DNA of 64,000 nt, taken from positions 1-64,000 of the forward strand of contig JAJXWP010000026.1 of assembly GCA_021781575.1 (NCBI GenBank). The letters are read 5' to 3'. Each line of letters opens with the position of its first letter. Positions within the stretch are counted from its first letter, which is position 1. This document shows positions 8,918-16,404 of this stretch, in pieces. Source of the stretch: Pseudomonadota bacterium (GTDB lineage: Bacteria; Pseudomonadota; Alphaproteobacteria; Rhodospirillales; Magnetospirillaceae). The translations under genes were made by a program, and so were the position numbers. The notes under the pieces are model-generated. The model saw only the letters and a list, made by a program, of their open reading frames with translations. It did not search any database and was not told where the DNA came from.

Positions 8918-10060
8918 TCAGTTGGTCGCCATTTGTGGAGTGACCTTGCCCCCCGGCCGCGCCCGCATCAGGCCGTTTACGATGACCTTGTCGTCGGGCG
9001 CAAGGCCGCTGCGCACGACCTGCATGCCATCCATCACCGGGCCGGGAACGATCGGCTTGGCCCGCACCGTGCCGTCGTCGGCCACGGTCAGGACGATCTT
9101 GCGCGATTGATCGGTCATCACCGCCGCCTCGGGCACCAGCAGGGCTTCGTACGGCGCGCTGGCCGGAACGCGGACATAGCCGAAGCCCCCCGGAGTAATG
9201 GCGAAGTCGGGATTGTTCAAGACCGCGCGGCCGCGGATCGTTCCGGCGCCGCGGTCGATCTGGTTGTCGACGAAATCCAGGCGCCCCGGATGCTTCCATC
9301 CGGTTTCATCGTCAAGGCGCAGGTCCACCTTGAGCTTGCCGTTGCGGACCGGCGGCAGCCGCCCGGCGGCAGCGGCGCGTTGCAGCACCAGGTAATCCGC
9401 TTCGCTCATGTCGAAGGTGAAGTAGATCGGGTCGAGCGACACGATGGTGGACAGCTGCGTCCCCTGCGCCCCGTTGTTGCCGCCGCCGCTGATCAGGTTG
9501 CCGATGCTGACCTGATGGGCGCCGATCCGGCCCGAGACCGGGGCTGTGATCCGGGTAAAGGCGAGATTGAGTTCGGCGTCGCGCACCGCCGCCCGCGCTC
9601 CGTCGAGCTGAGCTTCGGCGGCGCGCTCCTGCTGGAAGCGGATATCGTAGTCGCTTTGCGCAAGGAAGTCGTTCTTGCGCAACGCCCCGCCGCGCGCCAG
9701 TTGCCGCTTGGCCAATTCGACCGAGGCTTCCGCCTGGGTGACGCTGGCCCGCGCCGCGGCCAGGGCGATCTCATAGGGCCGGGGATCGATGACGAACAGC
9801 AGATCGCCCTTGTTGACCATCTGGCCGTCGGCGAAGTGGATCTCGGTCAGATAGCCGCTGACCCTTGCCCGCAAGGCGACGTCGTCGACGGGAGCGAACT
9901 GGCCGCTGTATTCCTGCCAGTCGACCACCTGCTTCTTCACCGGCCGGCTGACCGTGACCGTCGGCGGGGCCATTTGCTGCTGGGCCTCGGCCGCAGTCAC
10001 CGAAAGTCCCAATCCGAGGATGGCTCCAAGGATCAGTGTGCAAAGCCGCCGATGAACCAT
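8918..10060 (-). CDS. RND efflux periplasmic adaptor (membrane fusion protein)
   Basis: A 380-aa adaptor that bridges the pump at 5690-8902 to an outer-membrane channel. It has a signal peptide ending in TAAEAQ, a biotinyl-lipoyl half motif (DVALRARVSGYLTEIHFADG), an alpha-hairpin, the second lipoyl half ITAPVSGRIG, and a beta-barrel region. No lipobox is visible, so it may be anchored differently from AcrA. It is the first gene of the two-gene operon. A 6-bp inverted repeat at 10102-10124 lies upstream and may be an operator. Confidence 0.9.
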   Translation of the reverse strand: MVHRRLCTLILGAILGLGLSVTAAEAQQQMAPPTVTVSRPVKKQVVDWQEYSGQFAPVDDVALRARVSGYLTEIHFADGQMVNKGDLLFVIDPRPYEIALAAARASVTQAEASVELAKRQLARGGALRKNDFLAQSDYDIRFQQERAAEAQLDGARAAVRDAELNLAFTRITAPVSGRIGAHQVSIGNLISGGGNNGAQGTQLSTIVSLDPIYFTFDMSEADYLVLQRAAAAGRLPPVRNGKLKVDLRLDDETGWKHPGRLDFVDNQIDRGAGTIRGRAVLNNPDFAITPGGFGYVRVPASAPYEALLVPEAAVMTDQSRKIVLTVADDGTVRAKPIVPGPVMDGMQVVRSGLAPDDKVIVNGLMRARPGGKVTPQMATN

Positions 10061-10101
10061 GAACTGCGCCCCAGCAAAAGTGTCCCGCCCAAAACTGAAC
10101 T

Positions 10102-10124
10102 GGTGAGTTTAGGCAGGCCTCACC
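10102..10124. promoter_or_regulatory. Inverted repeat upstream of the RND operon
   Basis: GGTGAG at 10102-10107 is mirrored by CTCACC at 10119-10124 with an 11-base spacer, about 50 bases upstream of the adaptor start. Position and symmetry fit a repressor operator, but no regulator gene is adjacent, so this is tentative. Confidence 0.3.
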
Positions 10125-10172
10125 GGCGAGTCAATCTGGGGACATCTGGGGACAAACCCTGCGCATGATGAC

Positions 10173-10201
10173 CGGGCCGCCGGGGGCCGGGGCCCGTTTT
10201 T
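10173..10201 (+). terminator. Hairpin plus T-tract, plus-strand orientation
   Basis: CGGGCC at 10173-10178 pairs with GGCCCG at 10191-10196 and is followed by TTTTT (10197-10201). This is a plausible intrinsic terminator for plus-strand transcription, yet the neighbouring genes on both sides are on the minus strand. See findings. Confidence 0.45.
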
Positions 10202-10235
10202 CTTGGCAGTCATCCGGCCGTTTCCGAGAAAACGC

Positions 10236-10808
10236 TCAAGGCTGCCGCGTCGCAACCAGATCCAAGGTTACGACCACTTCCAAGCCGACGATCTGCCCGC
10301 TGCTCCATGCTCCTTGTCCGACGCCGTAATCCGTCCGGACCAGGGGCAGCCGGCCCACCGCATGGGCATGGACGGGGTCAGGGGCGGGCTCCAGGTCGAG
10401 GGTGAAGGGCAGCACCACATCCTTCTTGAGGCCGCGGATCGTCAGCGTTCCGACGGCATCGTAAGCATTTCCGCCTTTCGCTCGGAAGCCCGTGGCAACG
10501 AACACCGCCTGCGGGAAGCGCTTCACCTCGAACCAGTCCGCCTGAGGCAAAGCCTCGTCCTTTTGCGCGTCGCCGGTAGCGGCGCTGGCCATGTCGATGA
10601 CCACCCGGGCGTGGCCAGCCGCCGGATCGGCCGGATCGAAATCGATCTCCGCCTGCCAGCGGGTGAACCGGCCGGTGAATGAACTGCCGCCCTGGCTGCC
10701 GGTGAAACCAAGGGTGCTGTGGCCCATGTCCACCGCCCATTGGGCCGCATGGGCTTGGTGGCTGGCGAGCGCAATGGCGGCGGCAAGGAGGAACGCTTTT
10801 CGTCTCAT
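10236..10808 (-). CDS. YceI-family periplasmic protein (copy 1)
   Basis: A 190-aa lipocalin-like beta-barrel protein of the YceI family, which bind polyisoprenoids or amphiphiles. The N-terminus MRRKAFLLAAAIALASHQAHAAQWAVD is a signal peptide. The mature start W-V-D-x-x-H-S-T-L-G-F-T is the family landmark. The start at 10808 overlaps the cytochrome b561 stop (ATGA) and was preferred to a longer frame without a signal peptide. It is the third gene of a YceI / b561 / YceI operon and likely works with the b-type cytochrome. Confidence 0.88.
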   Translation of the reverse strand: MRRKAFLLAAAIALASHQAHAAQWAVDMGHSTLGFTGSQGGSSFTGRFTRWQAEIDFDPADPAAGHARVVIDMASAATGDAQKDEALPQADWFEVKRFPQAVFVATGFRAKGGNAYDAVGTLTIRGLKKDVVLPFTLDLEPAPDPVHAHAVGRLPLVRTDYGVGQGAWSSGQIVGLEVVVTLDLVATRQP

Positions 10809-11386
10809 CGGGCTCTCCAAGGCAGCATGCGCCGCAGGACGTCGTCGTGCAGGACAAGGTGATGCCGCAGCGCGGCCGCGACATGCAAGACCAGCAGCGT
10901 GGCGATGCTCCAGCCGGCGATGTCGTGCGCCGTCTTCAGCACCGCGTCGATCGCGGCCTTGTTCGGCAAAGATCCGAGGCCCGGCAGCGCCGGCCAAGGT
11001 ACCACGCCGAACAGCACCGTCGGAATGTTCAGCGGCGACGCCGACACCACCGCCCACCCTTCCAATGGCAGTCCCAGCAACAGCGCGTAGAGGGCAAGAT
11101 GCATGGCCTTGGCCAATGCCGCCTCCCACCGGGGCATATCGACAGGCAAGGCCGGCGGCCGGTGGGCCAGCCGCCAGGCCAGCCTGGGAAGCGTCATCAG
11201 CAGGACGGTTATTCCCAGCGACTTGTGCCACTGAAACAGCCGGAATTGCAGTGACGTTCCCGGCGGCAGCGCGGTCATGACCAGACCGATGACGATCAGG
11301 CAGAGCACCGCCGCGGCGGTAAGCCAGTGCAGGGCTTGCGCCACCCCGTCGTATCGGGCCGGCTCGGGCATCGTCGGCTCCGTCAC
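10805..11386 (-). CDS. Cytochrome b561 family membrane protein
   Basis: A 193-aa four-helix inner-membrane dihaem b-type cytochrome like Escherichia coli CybB/YceJ. Candidate haem-ligand histidines lie in ALHWLTAA (helix 1), QWHKSLG (helix 2), AKAMHLALYALL (helix 3) and the last helix (LLVLHVAAALRHH). The GTG at 11386 overlaps the upstream YceI stop as GTGA; an ATG five codons later (11371) has a better-spaced GGAG site and could be the true start. It probably passes electrons between quinol and a periplasmic partner, possibly one of the flanking YceI proteins. Confidence 0.88.
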   Translation of the reverse strand: MTEPTMPEPARYDGVAQALHWLTAAAVLCLIVIGLVMTALPPGTSLQFRLFQWHKSLGITVLLMTLPRLAWRLAHRPPALPVDMPRWEAALAKAMHLALYALLLGLPLEGWAVVSASPLNIPTVLFGVVPWPALPGLGSLPNKAAIDAVLKTAHDIAGWSIATLLVLHVAAALRHHLVLHDDVLRRMLPWRAR

Positions 11387-11994
11387 TGCTTGCGGTCGAA
11401 CTCGGTGCTGATGGTCAACGTGACGTCGTCACCAACCGCCGGCACATAGGCGGCCATGCCGAAGTCGCTGCGCTTGACATGGCCGACGGCGTTGAAGCCC
11501 AGCACATAGGCCTTGGTGACGGGATTCACGCCGGCGCCGTTGAACGTCGCGTCGAGGACCACCGGCCTGGTCACCCCGTGCAACGTCAGCGCGCCGGTGA
11601 TGGTGCCGGTGTTTGGCCCGGTCACCACGACCTTGGTCGATTTGAAGGTCGCCGTCGGATATTTGGCCACGTCGAAAAAGGCCGCCGACTTCAGGTGCTC
11701 GTCCAGCTTGGGAACGGTGGTGTCGATGCCGTTGAGGTTGACCGAGACGTCGAGCGTCCCGTTGGCCGGCGCCTTGGGATCGAAATGCAGTTTGCCGCCG
11801 GCTTCGGAGAACAGGCCATAGGACGTGGAAAAGCCGAAATGGGAGTAGGAGAAGATGAGCCGCGTATGTGCGGGGTCCATGACGAAATCGCCCCCTTCGA
11901 CCGTGGCAAGGTTCGTCGTCGGTCCGGCCTGCTGTGCAAAGGCGGGCACAGACGAGAGCATGACAGCCGCAATGACCAGGGACGCAGTCTTCAT
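11383..11994 (-). CDS. YceI-family periplasmic protein (copy 2)
   Basis: A 203-aa YceI protein that heads the operon. It has a signal peptide (MKTASLVIAAVMLSSVPAFAQQ), and the mature part contains MDPAHTRLIFSYSHFGFS, the typical first strands of the fold. The start at 11994 has a GGAG site 7 bases upstream. The in-frame extension to 12228 is rejected because it lacks a signal peptide and family similarity. Sequence divergence from copy 1 is large, so the two are old paralogues with probably different ligands. Confidence 0.88.
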   Translation of the reverse strand: MKTASLVIAAVMLSSVPAFAQQAGPTTNLATVEGGDFVMDPAHTRLIFSYSHFGFSTSYGLFSEAGGKLHFDPKAPANGTLDVSVNLNGIDTTVPKLDEHLKSAAFFDVAKYPTATFKSTKVVVTGPNTGTITGALTLHGVTRPVVLDATFNGAGVNPVTKAYVLGFNAVGHVKRSDFGMAAYVPAVGDDVTLTISTEFDRKQ

Positions 11995-12295
11995 GGGAAA
12001 TCTCCGCAGTTGTAGCAGTCGCCCGCCGTTACGGCGGACCATTACCAGATATTGTCTGCCGCGCCGGTTCCAAGAGACAGCCTTTTCCGACCGCTGTACT
12101 GGGAATTGTCTGTTGCGCCTGCGGCAACAATCGCGGAAGCAATTCATGCACGGGAGAGTGAAGGCGACAATCATTGGGTGGCCGCCTCCCTGCGGCAGCA
12201 ACTCCGGAGCTTCGACGCCGTTGGTCATGGCGGGAACGAAATGCGGCGCAACGGCGTCGCCGAGGCTTTACGCCACGAACAAGGAGGAGCAGAGC
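11995..12295. other. Divergent intergenic region
   Basis: About 300 bases between the YceI operon (minus) and the Gly/Ser-rich gene (plus). Frames run through it but lack start signals and family features. It must hold the two divergent promoters; I cannot pick out a confident -35/-10 pair. Confidence 0.5.
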
Positions 12296-12658
12296 ATGAA
12301 GAAAATCATGACCGCAGTGGCCCTTGCCGCGTTTCTGGCTCCGGCCGCCGCCTTCGCCCAGGCCGCCCCGGGCGGAAGCATGAGCGGCGGTTCGGCGGGC
12401 ACGTCGCCGAACGGCTCGTCCACCATGAACGGTACCAGCGCCAAGCCATCCAACTGCGGCCCCGGCGACACCCGGCCGGCTTGCCAGCAGGCGGAAGTTC
12501 CGGGAACGTCCGGGCAGAGCGGCAGCTCGAACTACCAGGGCAGCAACCCTTCGACCAACAGCCCCGGCAGCGGCGGATACGGTTCGCCCAGCAACAGCGG
12601 CGCCTCCAGCCCGTCGGGAACGAACGGCATGGGTGGGTCGTCCTCGGGCGGCCGGTAA
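12296..12658 (+). CDS. Small secreted Gly/Ser/Asn-rich protein
   Basis: A 120-aa protein of unknown function. It has a clear signal peptide (MKKIMTAVALAAFLAPAAAFAQA) preceded by a strong AAGGAGGAG site 5 bases before the ATG. The mature 98 residues are low complexity, dominated by Gly, Ser, Asn, Thr and Pro, with two Cys (CGPGDTRPAC) that could form a disulfide. The longer frame from 11855 is not real. Related short Gly/Ser-rich exported proteins are common in alphaproteobacteria, usually unnamed. Confidence 0.75.
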   Translation: MKKIMTAVALAAFLAPAAAFAQAAPGGSMSGGSAGTSPNGSSTMNGTSAKPSNCGPGDTRPACQQAEVPGTSGQSGSSNYQGSNPSTNSPGSGGYGSPSNSGASSPSGTNGMGGSSSGGR

Positions 12659-12707
12659 TCCTATCGACGGCTGACTGGCCGCAAAGGTAACAGGCGCGTT
12701 TTCCATC

Positions 12708-12748
12708 CCATCCGTCCGGAAACGGCTTGGCCAGTTCCGGACGGATGG
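12708..12748. terminator. Hairpin between convergent genes
   Basis: A perfect 14-bp inverted repeat, CCATCCGTCCGGAA at 12708-12721 and its complement at 12735-12748, with a 13-base loop. It lies exactly between the convergent ends of the Gly/Ser-rich gene and the M48 peptidase gene. No T-tract follows on either side, so it may act as a weak or Rho-assisted bidirectional terminator. Confidence 0.55.
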
Positions 12749-13816
12749 TCAGCCTGATCGACCCGATGCGAGAAGAGTGCGCACACGCTCCCCGGTGGCG
12801 GGATGGCTGTGCAGCCAGCGCAAAAGGGGTTGGTCCGGCGGAGTCGAGAAGGTGGTGCCGCCGTGATGGTGCTCCAGTTTGTGGAGAGCGCTGACCAGTG
12901 CCTGCGGGTCGTCGACCAACTCCATCGCCGTCGCGTCGGCGTCGAACTCGCGGATCCGGGACAACGCCAGGTGAAGCAGCCGTCCGATGGCGGGAGCGCC
13001 GTTGAGCAGCAGCGTCAGCGGCGCGTCGGCCTCGGCCGGGCGGGGGCCTCTGCTCCGTAGCGACAGGAGACCGAGCAGCGAAGTCATCGCCGTGGCACGA
13101 TGGAGGGTCCCGGCCAATGTCATCGCCCAGGCGTCGTTGTTGCGGATATGGCCCACCTCATGGGCCAGGATGGCCCGCAGTTCGCCGGCCGACAGGCCCC
13201 GCAGCAGGCCTTCGGTCAGGGTAATGGCGGAAGCCGCGGGCCCGCCCAGGGCGTAGGCATTCATGCTGTAGGGGGCGGGGATGAGATAAAGCGCCGGCAT
13301 CCGGGGCAAACCGGCCCGCTGGCAGATGAGACGAAGCATATCGAACAGGAACGGCGTCTCGGCAGGCGTGAGCGGCCGCGCTCCGAAGCGCCGGCACATC
13401 GCAGCGGGCGTGATCGTCGCCTCGCCGTCAAGCGGCGCCGCGCCGCGCACCGCCCACCGCGCCCCCTCGTCTCCGCCCATGACCCAGCCGCAGAAGGCGA
13501 GCAGAAAGATCATCGCACCGATCACCAGACCCGATCGCCGGTGGTTGACCGCACGATGAACGCGACGCTGGAGGTGCGGAAGATCTCCGGCTTCAGCCTG
13601 AATGCGGCAACACAGATCAAGGCCCGGCCGTCCGGAGGGGATCCGCATTTCGACGGTCACCATGTCGCCGGATACCGTGACGGCGGGTGTGCCGCTGGCG
13701 GCCTGCCCACCGGGGGCCAGGGCGACCGAGACGGAACATCTTCCCTGTCGGCCGGGTGAACGACCGGTCAGATCGATATGCCATACCCGCGCACCCAAGC
13801 CGCCTAGATGAGACAA
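12749..13816 (-). CDS. M48-family zinc metalloprotease
   Basis: A 355-aa membrane-associated peptidase related to HtpX/Oma1. The zinc motif HEVGH occurs in ILAHEVGHIRNNDAW, and a candidate third ligand Glu is in REFDADATAME further on. One hydrophobic segment (SGLVIGAMIFLLAFCGWVMG) sits near residue 100, fewer than the four of HtpX. The only start giving this length is TTG at 13816 with an AGAGG site 7 bases upstream; internal starts would remove about 50 residues without harming the catalytic domain. The N-terminal 95 residues match no family I recognise. It ends against the shared hairpin. Confidence 0.8.
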   Translation of the reverse strand: MSHLGGLGARVWHIDLTGRSPGRQGRCSVSVALAPGGQAASGTPAVTVSGDMVTVEMRIPSGRPGLDLCCRIQAEAGDLPHLQRRVHRAVNHRRSGLVIGAMIFLLAFCGWVMGGDEGARWAVRGAAPLDGEATITPAAMCRRFGARPLTPAETPFLFDMLRLICQRAGLPRMPALYLIPAPYSMNAYALGGPAASAITLTEGLLRGLSAGELRAILAHEVGHIRNNDAWAMTLAGTLHRATAMTSLLGLLSLRSRGPRPAEADAPLTLLLNGAPAIGRLLHLALSRIREFDADATAMELVDDPQALVSALHKLEHHHGGTTFSTPPDQPLLRWLHSHPATGERVRTLLASGRSG

Positions 13817-13931
13817 TTCTCAACCTCTGGCTACCATCACGGAACTGTTAATGGCTAGTATACTCTTGTGGTCAGTCAATATAACGTTAATTGTGCCGGG
13901 CACGCGAAAAGCTTTACTCAATAATTGAAAT

Positions 13932-13961
13932 TTGGGCGCCGGAGTTTCCCCCGGCGCCCAA
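13932..13961 (-). terminator. Terminator of the subtilase operon
   Basis: TTGGGCGCCGG (13932-13942) pairs with CCGGCGCCCAA (13951-13961) around an 8-base loop, about 40 bases past the subtilase stop. On the minus strand it is followed by ATTTCAATTATT, a moderate U-rich tail. Confidence 0.6.
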
Positions 13962-14000
13962 GCGCCACAACATCTTCCGCCGGTGGCCTGACGCGAAAGG

Positions 14001-15821
14001 CTATATCCCGGCCAGCATCATCGCCGAGCGGAGTTCTTTAAGGCTTGCCTCGATCGGCATCGCCGGGGCGACCGGCGGCGCTTCCGCCGAAAGTGGCGCG
14101 AGTCCGATGGAGGCCGGGCCGCGCGGTGGCTCCCCGGCCTCCGCTCCGTCGCTGCCCGCCAAGCCGGCCAGCCGCATCGCTTGGCGCAACTGGTCGAGCC
14201 CCGGCATCTCGCCGGAGCCCCTTTCCATGCGCCGCGTCGGACCAAGTGGCTGCTCGAGCCCCAGGGCGCAGGGCGCGTCGACCAGGCCATTGCCGGTCCG
14301 CGCCGGGTCGCCGAAGGAGCGGGCGGTTTCCTTCAGAATCTGAAACAGGCGCTCGACCCGCGTCGCGTCACGCCTGGCGTAGCCGCTTTGGAAATCGGCG
14401 TGATGGCCGAGCACCAGTGCCGCCAACGCCGCGACATGGGAAGTGGCGATGGAAGTTCCGTCCCAGGCGGCATAGCCGTCCGGCGCCTGGCAGGACAGGA
14501 TCGCGACGCCGGGCGCGGCCACGTCCACCTCCGGCCCGCTGGAGGAAAACGCCGGCGTGAACGGCCCGTCGGCGGTGTCCGGGGCCGCGACATATGCGGC
14601 GGCCGGACTGTCTTGGGGAAAGACCCCGGCCTGCCCGACCGCGCCAACCGCCAGGACATGGGGCGAGCAAGCCGGAAATTGCACCGCGCCACCGCTGCTG
14701 CCGGCGGCGGCGATCAACGCCATGCCGTTCTGTTTCGCCGCGATGATCCGCTGCTCGACGATAACCGAACCATGGTGGCCGCCGTATCCCAGGCAGGCGA
14801 CGTCGATCCCCGTCGATCGACAATAGTCGAGGGCCGCCACCAGGTCACTGCAATGAGCCGCGAGCGGAAGCCGGCAGACATGCAATTCCGCGTCGCCCGC
14901 ATAGCCGCGCATCGCCACCACTTCCGACCGCCGGGCGGCGATAATGCCGGCGCAGGCGGTGCCATGCCCGGTCGGATCCTCGGCCCACGAGCGTTCCTTG
15001 CCGCCGGTACAATCGAAGCCCTGCCCGATCCCCTCCAACTGCTTGTGAGCCGTGGCCACGCCGCTGTCGATCAAAGCCACCTTGACGCCGGCGCCGCCAT
15101 AGGCGGTGGGCAACCGGTCGAACCGCACGACATGTCCGCCCCATCCCGTCTCCGTGAGATCGAGCCGCTTCAGCGGAACCGCGTTGACCGTGTCGGACCG
15201 AAGTCGCGGCCGGTCGATGCGCAGCCCCCAATAGCCGGCCCGCGGCGTCACCACCAGTGCCGCCACCGTCTCGGCCGGCTCGCCGTGCAACGTCAGCACC
15301 GCCTTCCCATCGGCGCCGGTGGTTGCTTGCGCCATCCCCTGCCGGCCAAGCAACTGCACGGCAGCCCGATCGACCGGCTCGTCGCCTTCGCCCATCACCA
15401 GGATGGTGGCGGTCAAATCAGCGCCCAACGCCATGCTCGCGCCCGGCCGGGGAAACGGCCAAGGGGCGCCGGCGGCAGCCAGCAATGGATGATCCGCTTC
15501 GATCAGCCAAGTGGCCTTTTCCGAGCGTTGCAATGCCTCGGCCCGTTGCGGATGCATTTCCACCACCACCACCACGCCCGCCCCTGGCCCCGGCCCGGCG
15601 GCCAGGCTGCGGATGACATCAACTCCGTCGAGGGCGCGCAGGTATTCTCTGGCGTCATCCTCGCCCAACCCGGCGCGGAGAGGCATCATCATGTATCGAC
15701 GGCGGCGGCTCTCGACGCGCTGCCGAGCACCGGCCCGCGCGGCCGCCGCTTCGCCGCTCGCCTTGGCCGCAGAGCGCGCAGGCGCCTCGCCCCCACGGGA
15801 ATCTTCCTGTTTCGCGTTCAT
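14001..15821 (-). CDS. Subtilisin-like serine protease (S8) with duplicated C-terminal motif
   Basis: A 606-aa S8-fold protein with no signal peptide. The catalytic triad is visible: D252 in ALIDSGV, H286 in TGHGTACAG, S457 in WDGTSIATSHVAAL. The oxyanion position (normally Asn in AAGN) is Ser375 in AAAGSSGG, which may lower activity or change its specificity. Residues 1-50 are charged and Ala/Arg-rich; 130-200 resemble a small beta-sandwich domain. The tail repeats the pattern LxxLRxAMxLAG[LI] at 542-554 and 594-606, the second copy ending the protein. It is the last gene of a three-gene operon, 9 bases after the 164-aa gene, and that neighbour or the Gln-rich protein is a candidate substrate. 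Confidence 0.85.
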   Translation of the reverse strand: MNAKQEDSRGGEAPARSAAKASGEAAAARAGARQRVESRRRRYMMMPLRAGLGEDDAREYLRALDGVDVIRSLAAGPGPGAGVVVVVEMHPQRAEALQRSEKATWLIEADHPLLAAAGAPWPFPRPGASMALGADLTATILVMGEGDEPVDRAAVQLLGRQGMAQATTGADGKAVLTLHGEPAETVAALVVTPRAGYWGLRIDRPRLRSDTVNAVPLKRLDLTETGWGGHVVRFDRLPTAYGGAGVKVALIDSGVATAHKQLEGIGQGFDCTGGKERSWAEDPTGHGTACAGIIAARRSEVVAMRGYAGDAELHVCRLPLAAHCSDLVAALDYCRSTGIDVACLGYGGHHGSVIVEQRIIAAKQNGMALIAAAGSSGGAVQFPACSPHVLAVGAVGQAGVFPQDSPAAAYVAAPDTADGPFTPAFSSSGPEVDVAAPGVAILSCQAPDGYAAWDGTSIATSHVAALAALVLGHHADFQSGYARRDATRVERLFQILKETARSFGDPARTGNGLVDAPCALGLEQPLGPTRRMERGSGEMPGLDQLRQAMRLAGLAGSDGAEAGEPPRGPASIGLAPLSAEAPPVAPAMPIEASLKELRSAMMLAGI

Positions 15822-15830
15822 CGCACCCTC

Positions 15831-16325
15831 TCAATGAGTCATGAAGGTGGCCGCCCCGAACTGACCGGCCGTGTCTCCGACCGTGTGGAGTGGTGGCAGT
15901 TGCGGGTCGGCATGCCGCAATGCGGTGACTTGCCGATAGACCTGCCAGATCAAGGCGAATGCCTGCCCGTAGTCGCGAGCCGCGTAGCAGCGCGCCGCCT
16001 GGGTAACGGTGGCGACGCAGGAGTCCAGGCCACCATGGCGTCCGGCATTGGCTTCCATATAGGACGACAGGGTCCGCAGGCTGTCGGCGGCCATGTCCTG
16101 GACAAACGTCACCGCCGCCTCATGGTCGATCATCGGATCCTGCGACATGGAGGCCGGGAACTGCGGCGCCTGGGCGGCAAACGGTCCGACCGGCGCCGAC
16201 GTCGCCGCCTGGACGCTGAGCAGCAGCGGCACCAGGCTGCCCAGGAGAGCGACGAGTCTTTGGGCATCCGGGGGCGACAGCGCGAACCCCGCGCCCGACG
16301 GCATCGGGGAATTGGGATATGCCAT
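15831..16325 (-). CDS. Unknown 164-aa protein with hydrophobic repeat-like motif
   Basis: No family recognised. The start at 16325 has a strong AAGGAG site 7 bases upstream; the longer frame to 16493 runs into the preceding gene and is rejected. Residues 15-39 (LSPPDAQRLVALLG-SLVPLLLSVQA) resemble the repeat in the upstream Gln-rich protein (LSPQEVGDVVRQLVPLLPQIL). The rest is mixed helical with two Cys (DSC, ARC) and a region rich in Ala and Gln. There is no signal peptide. It lies between the Gln-rich gene and the subtilase gene, so a shared process is likely. Confidence 0.7.
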   Translation of the reverse strand: MAYPNSPMPSGAGFALSPPDAQRLVALLGSLVPLLLSVQAATSAPVGPFAAQAPQFPASMSQDPMIDHEAAVTFVQDMAADSLRTLSSYMEANAGRHGGLDSCVATVTQAARCYAARDYGQAFALIWQVYRQVTALRHADPQLPPLHTVGDTAGQFGAATFMTH

Positions 16326-16349
16326 GGGATGTCTCCTTCCTGAAAGGGA

Positions 16350-16391
16350 CCGGGGAACCACCGCCGGACAGGCCTCGTGGTGGTTCCCCGG
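16350..16391 (-). terminator. Intercistronic hairpin
   Basis: A perfect 13-bp inverted repeat, CCGGGGAACCACC at 16350-16362 and its complement at 16379-16391, in the gap between the Gln-rich gene and the 164-aa gene. It lacks a T-tract in the direction of transcription, so partial termination or mRNA 3'-end protection is more likely than full termination. Confidence 0.55.
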
Positions 16392-16404
16392 CAGGACCGA
16401 ACCG

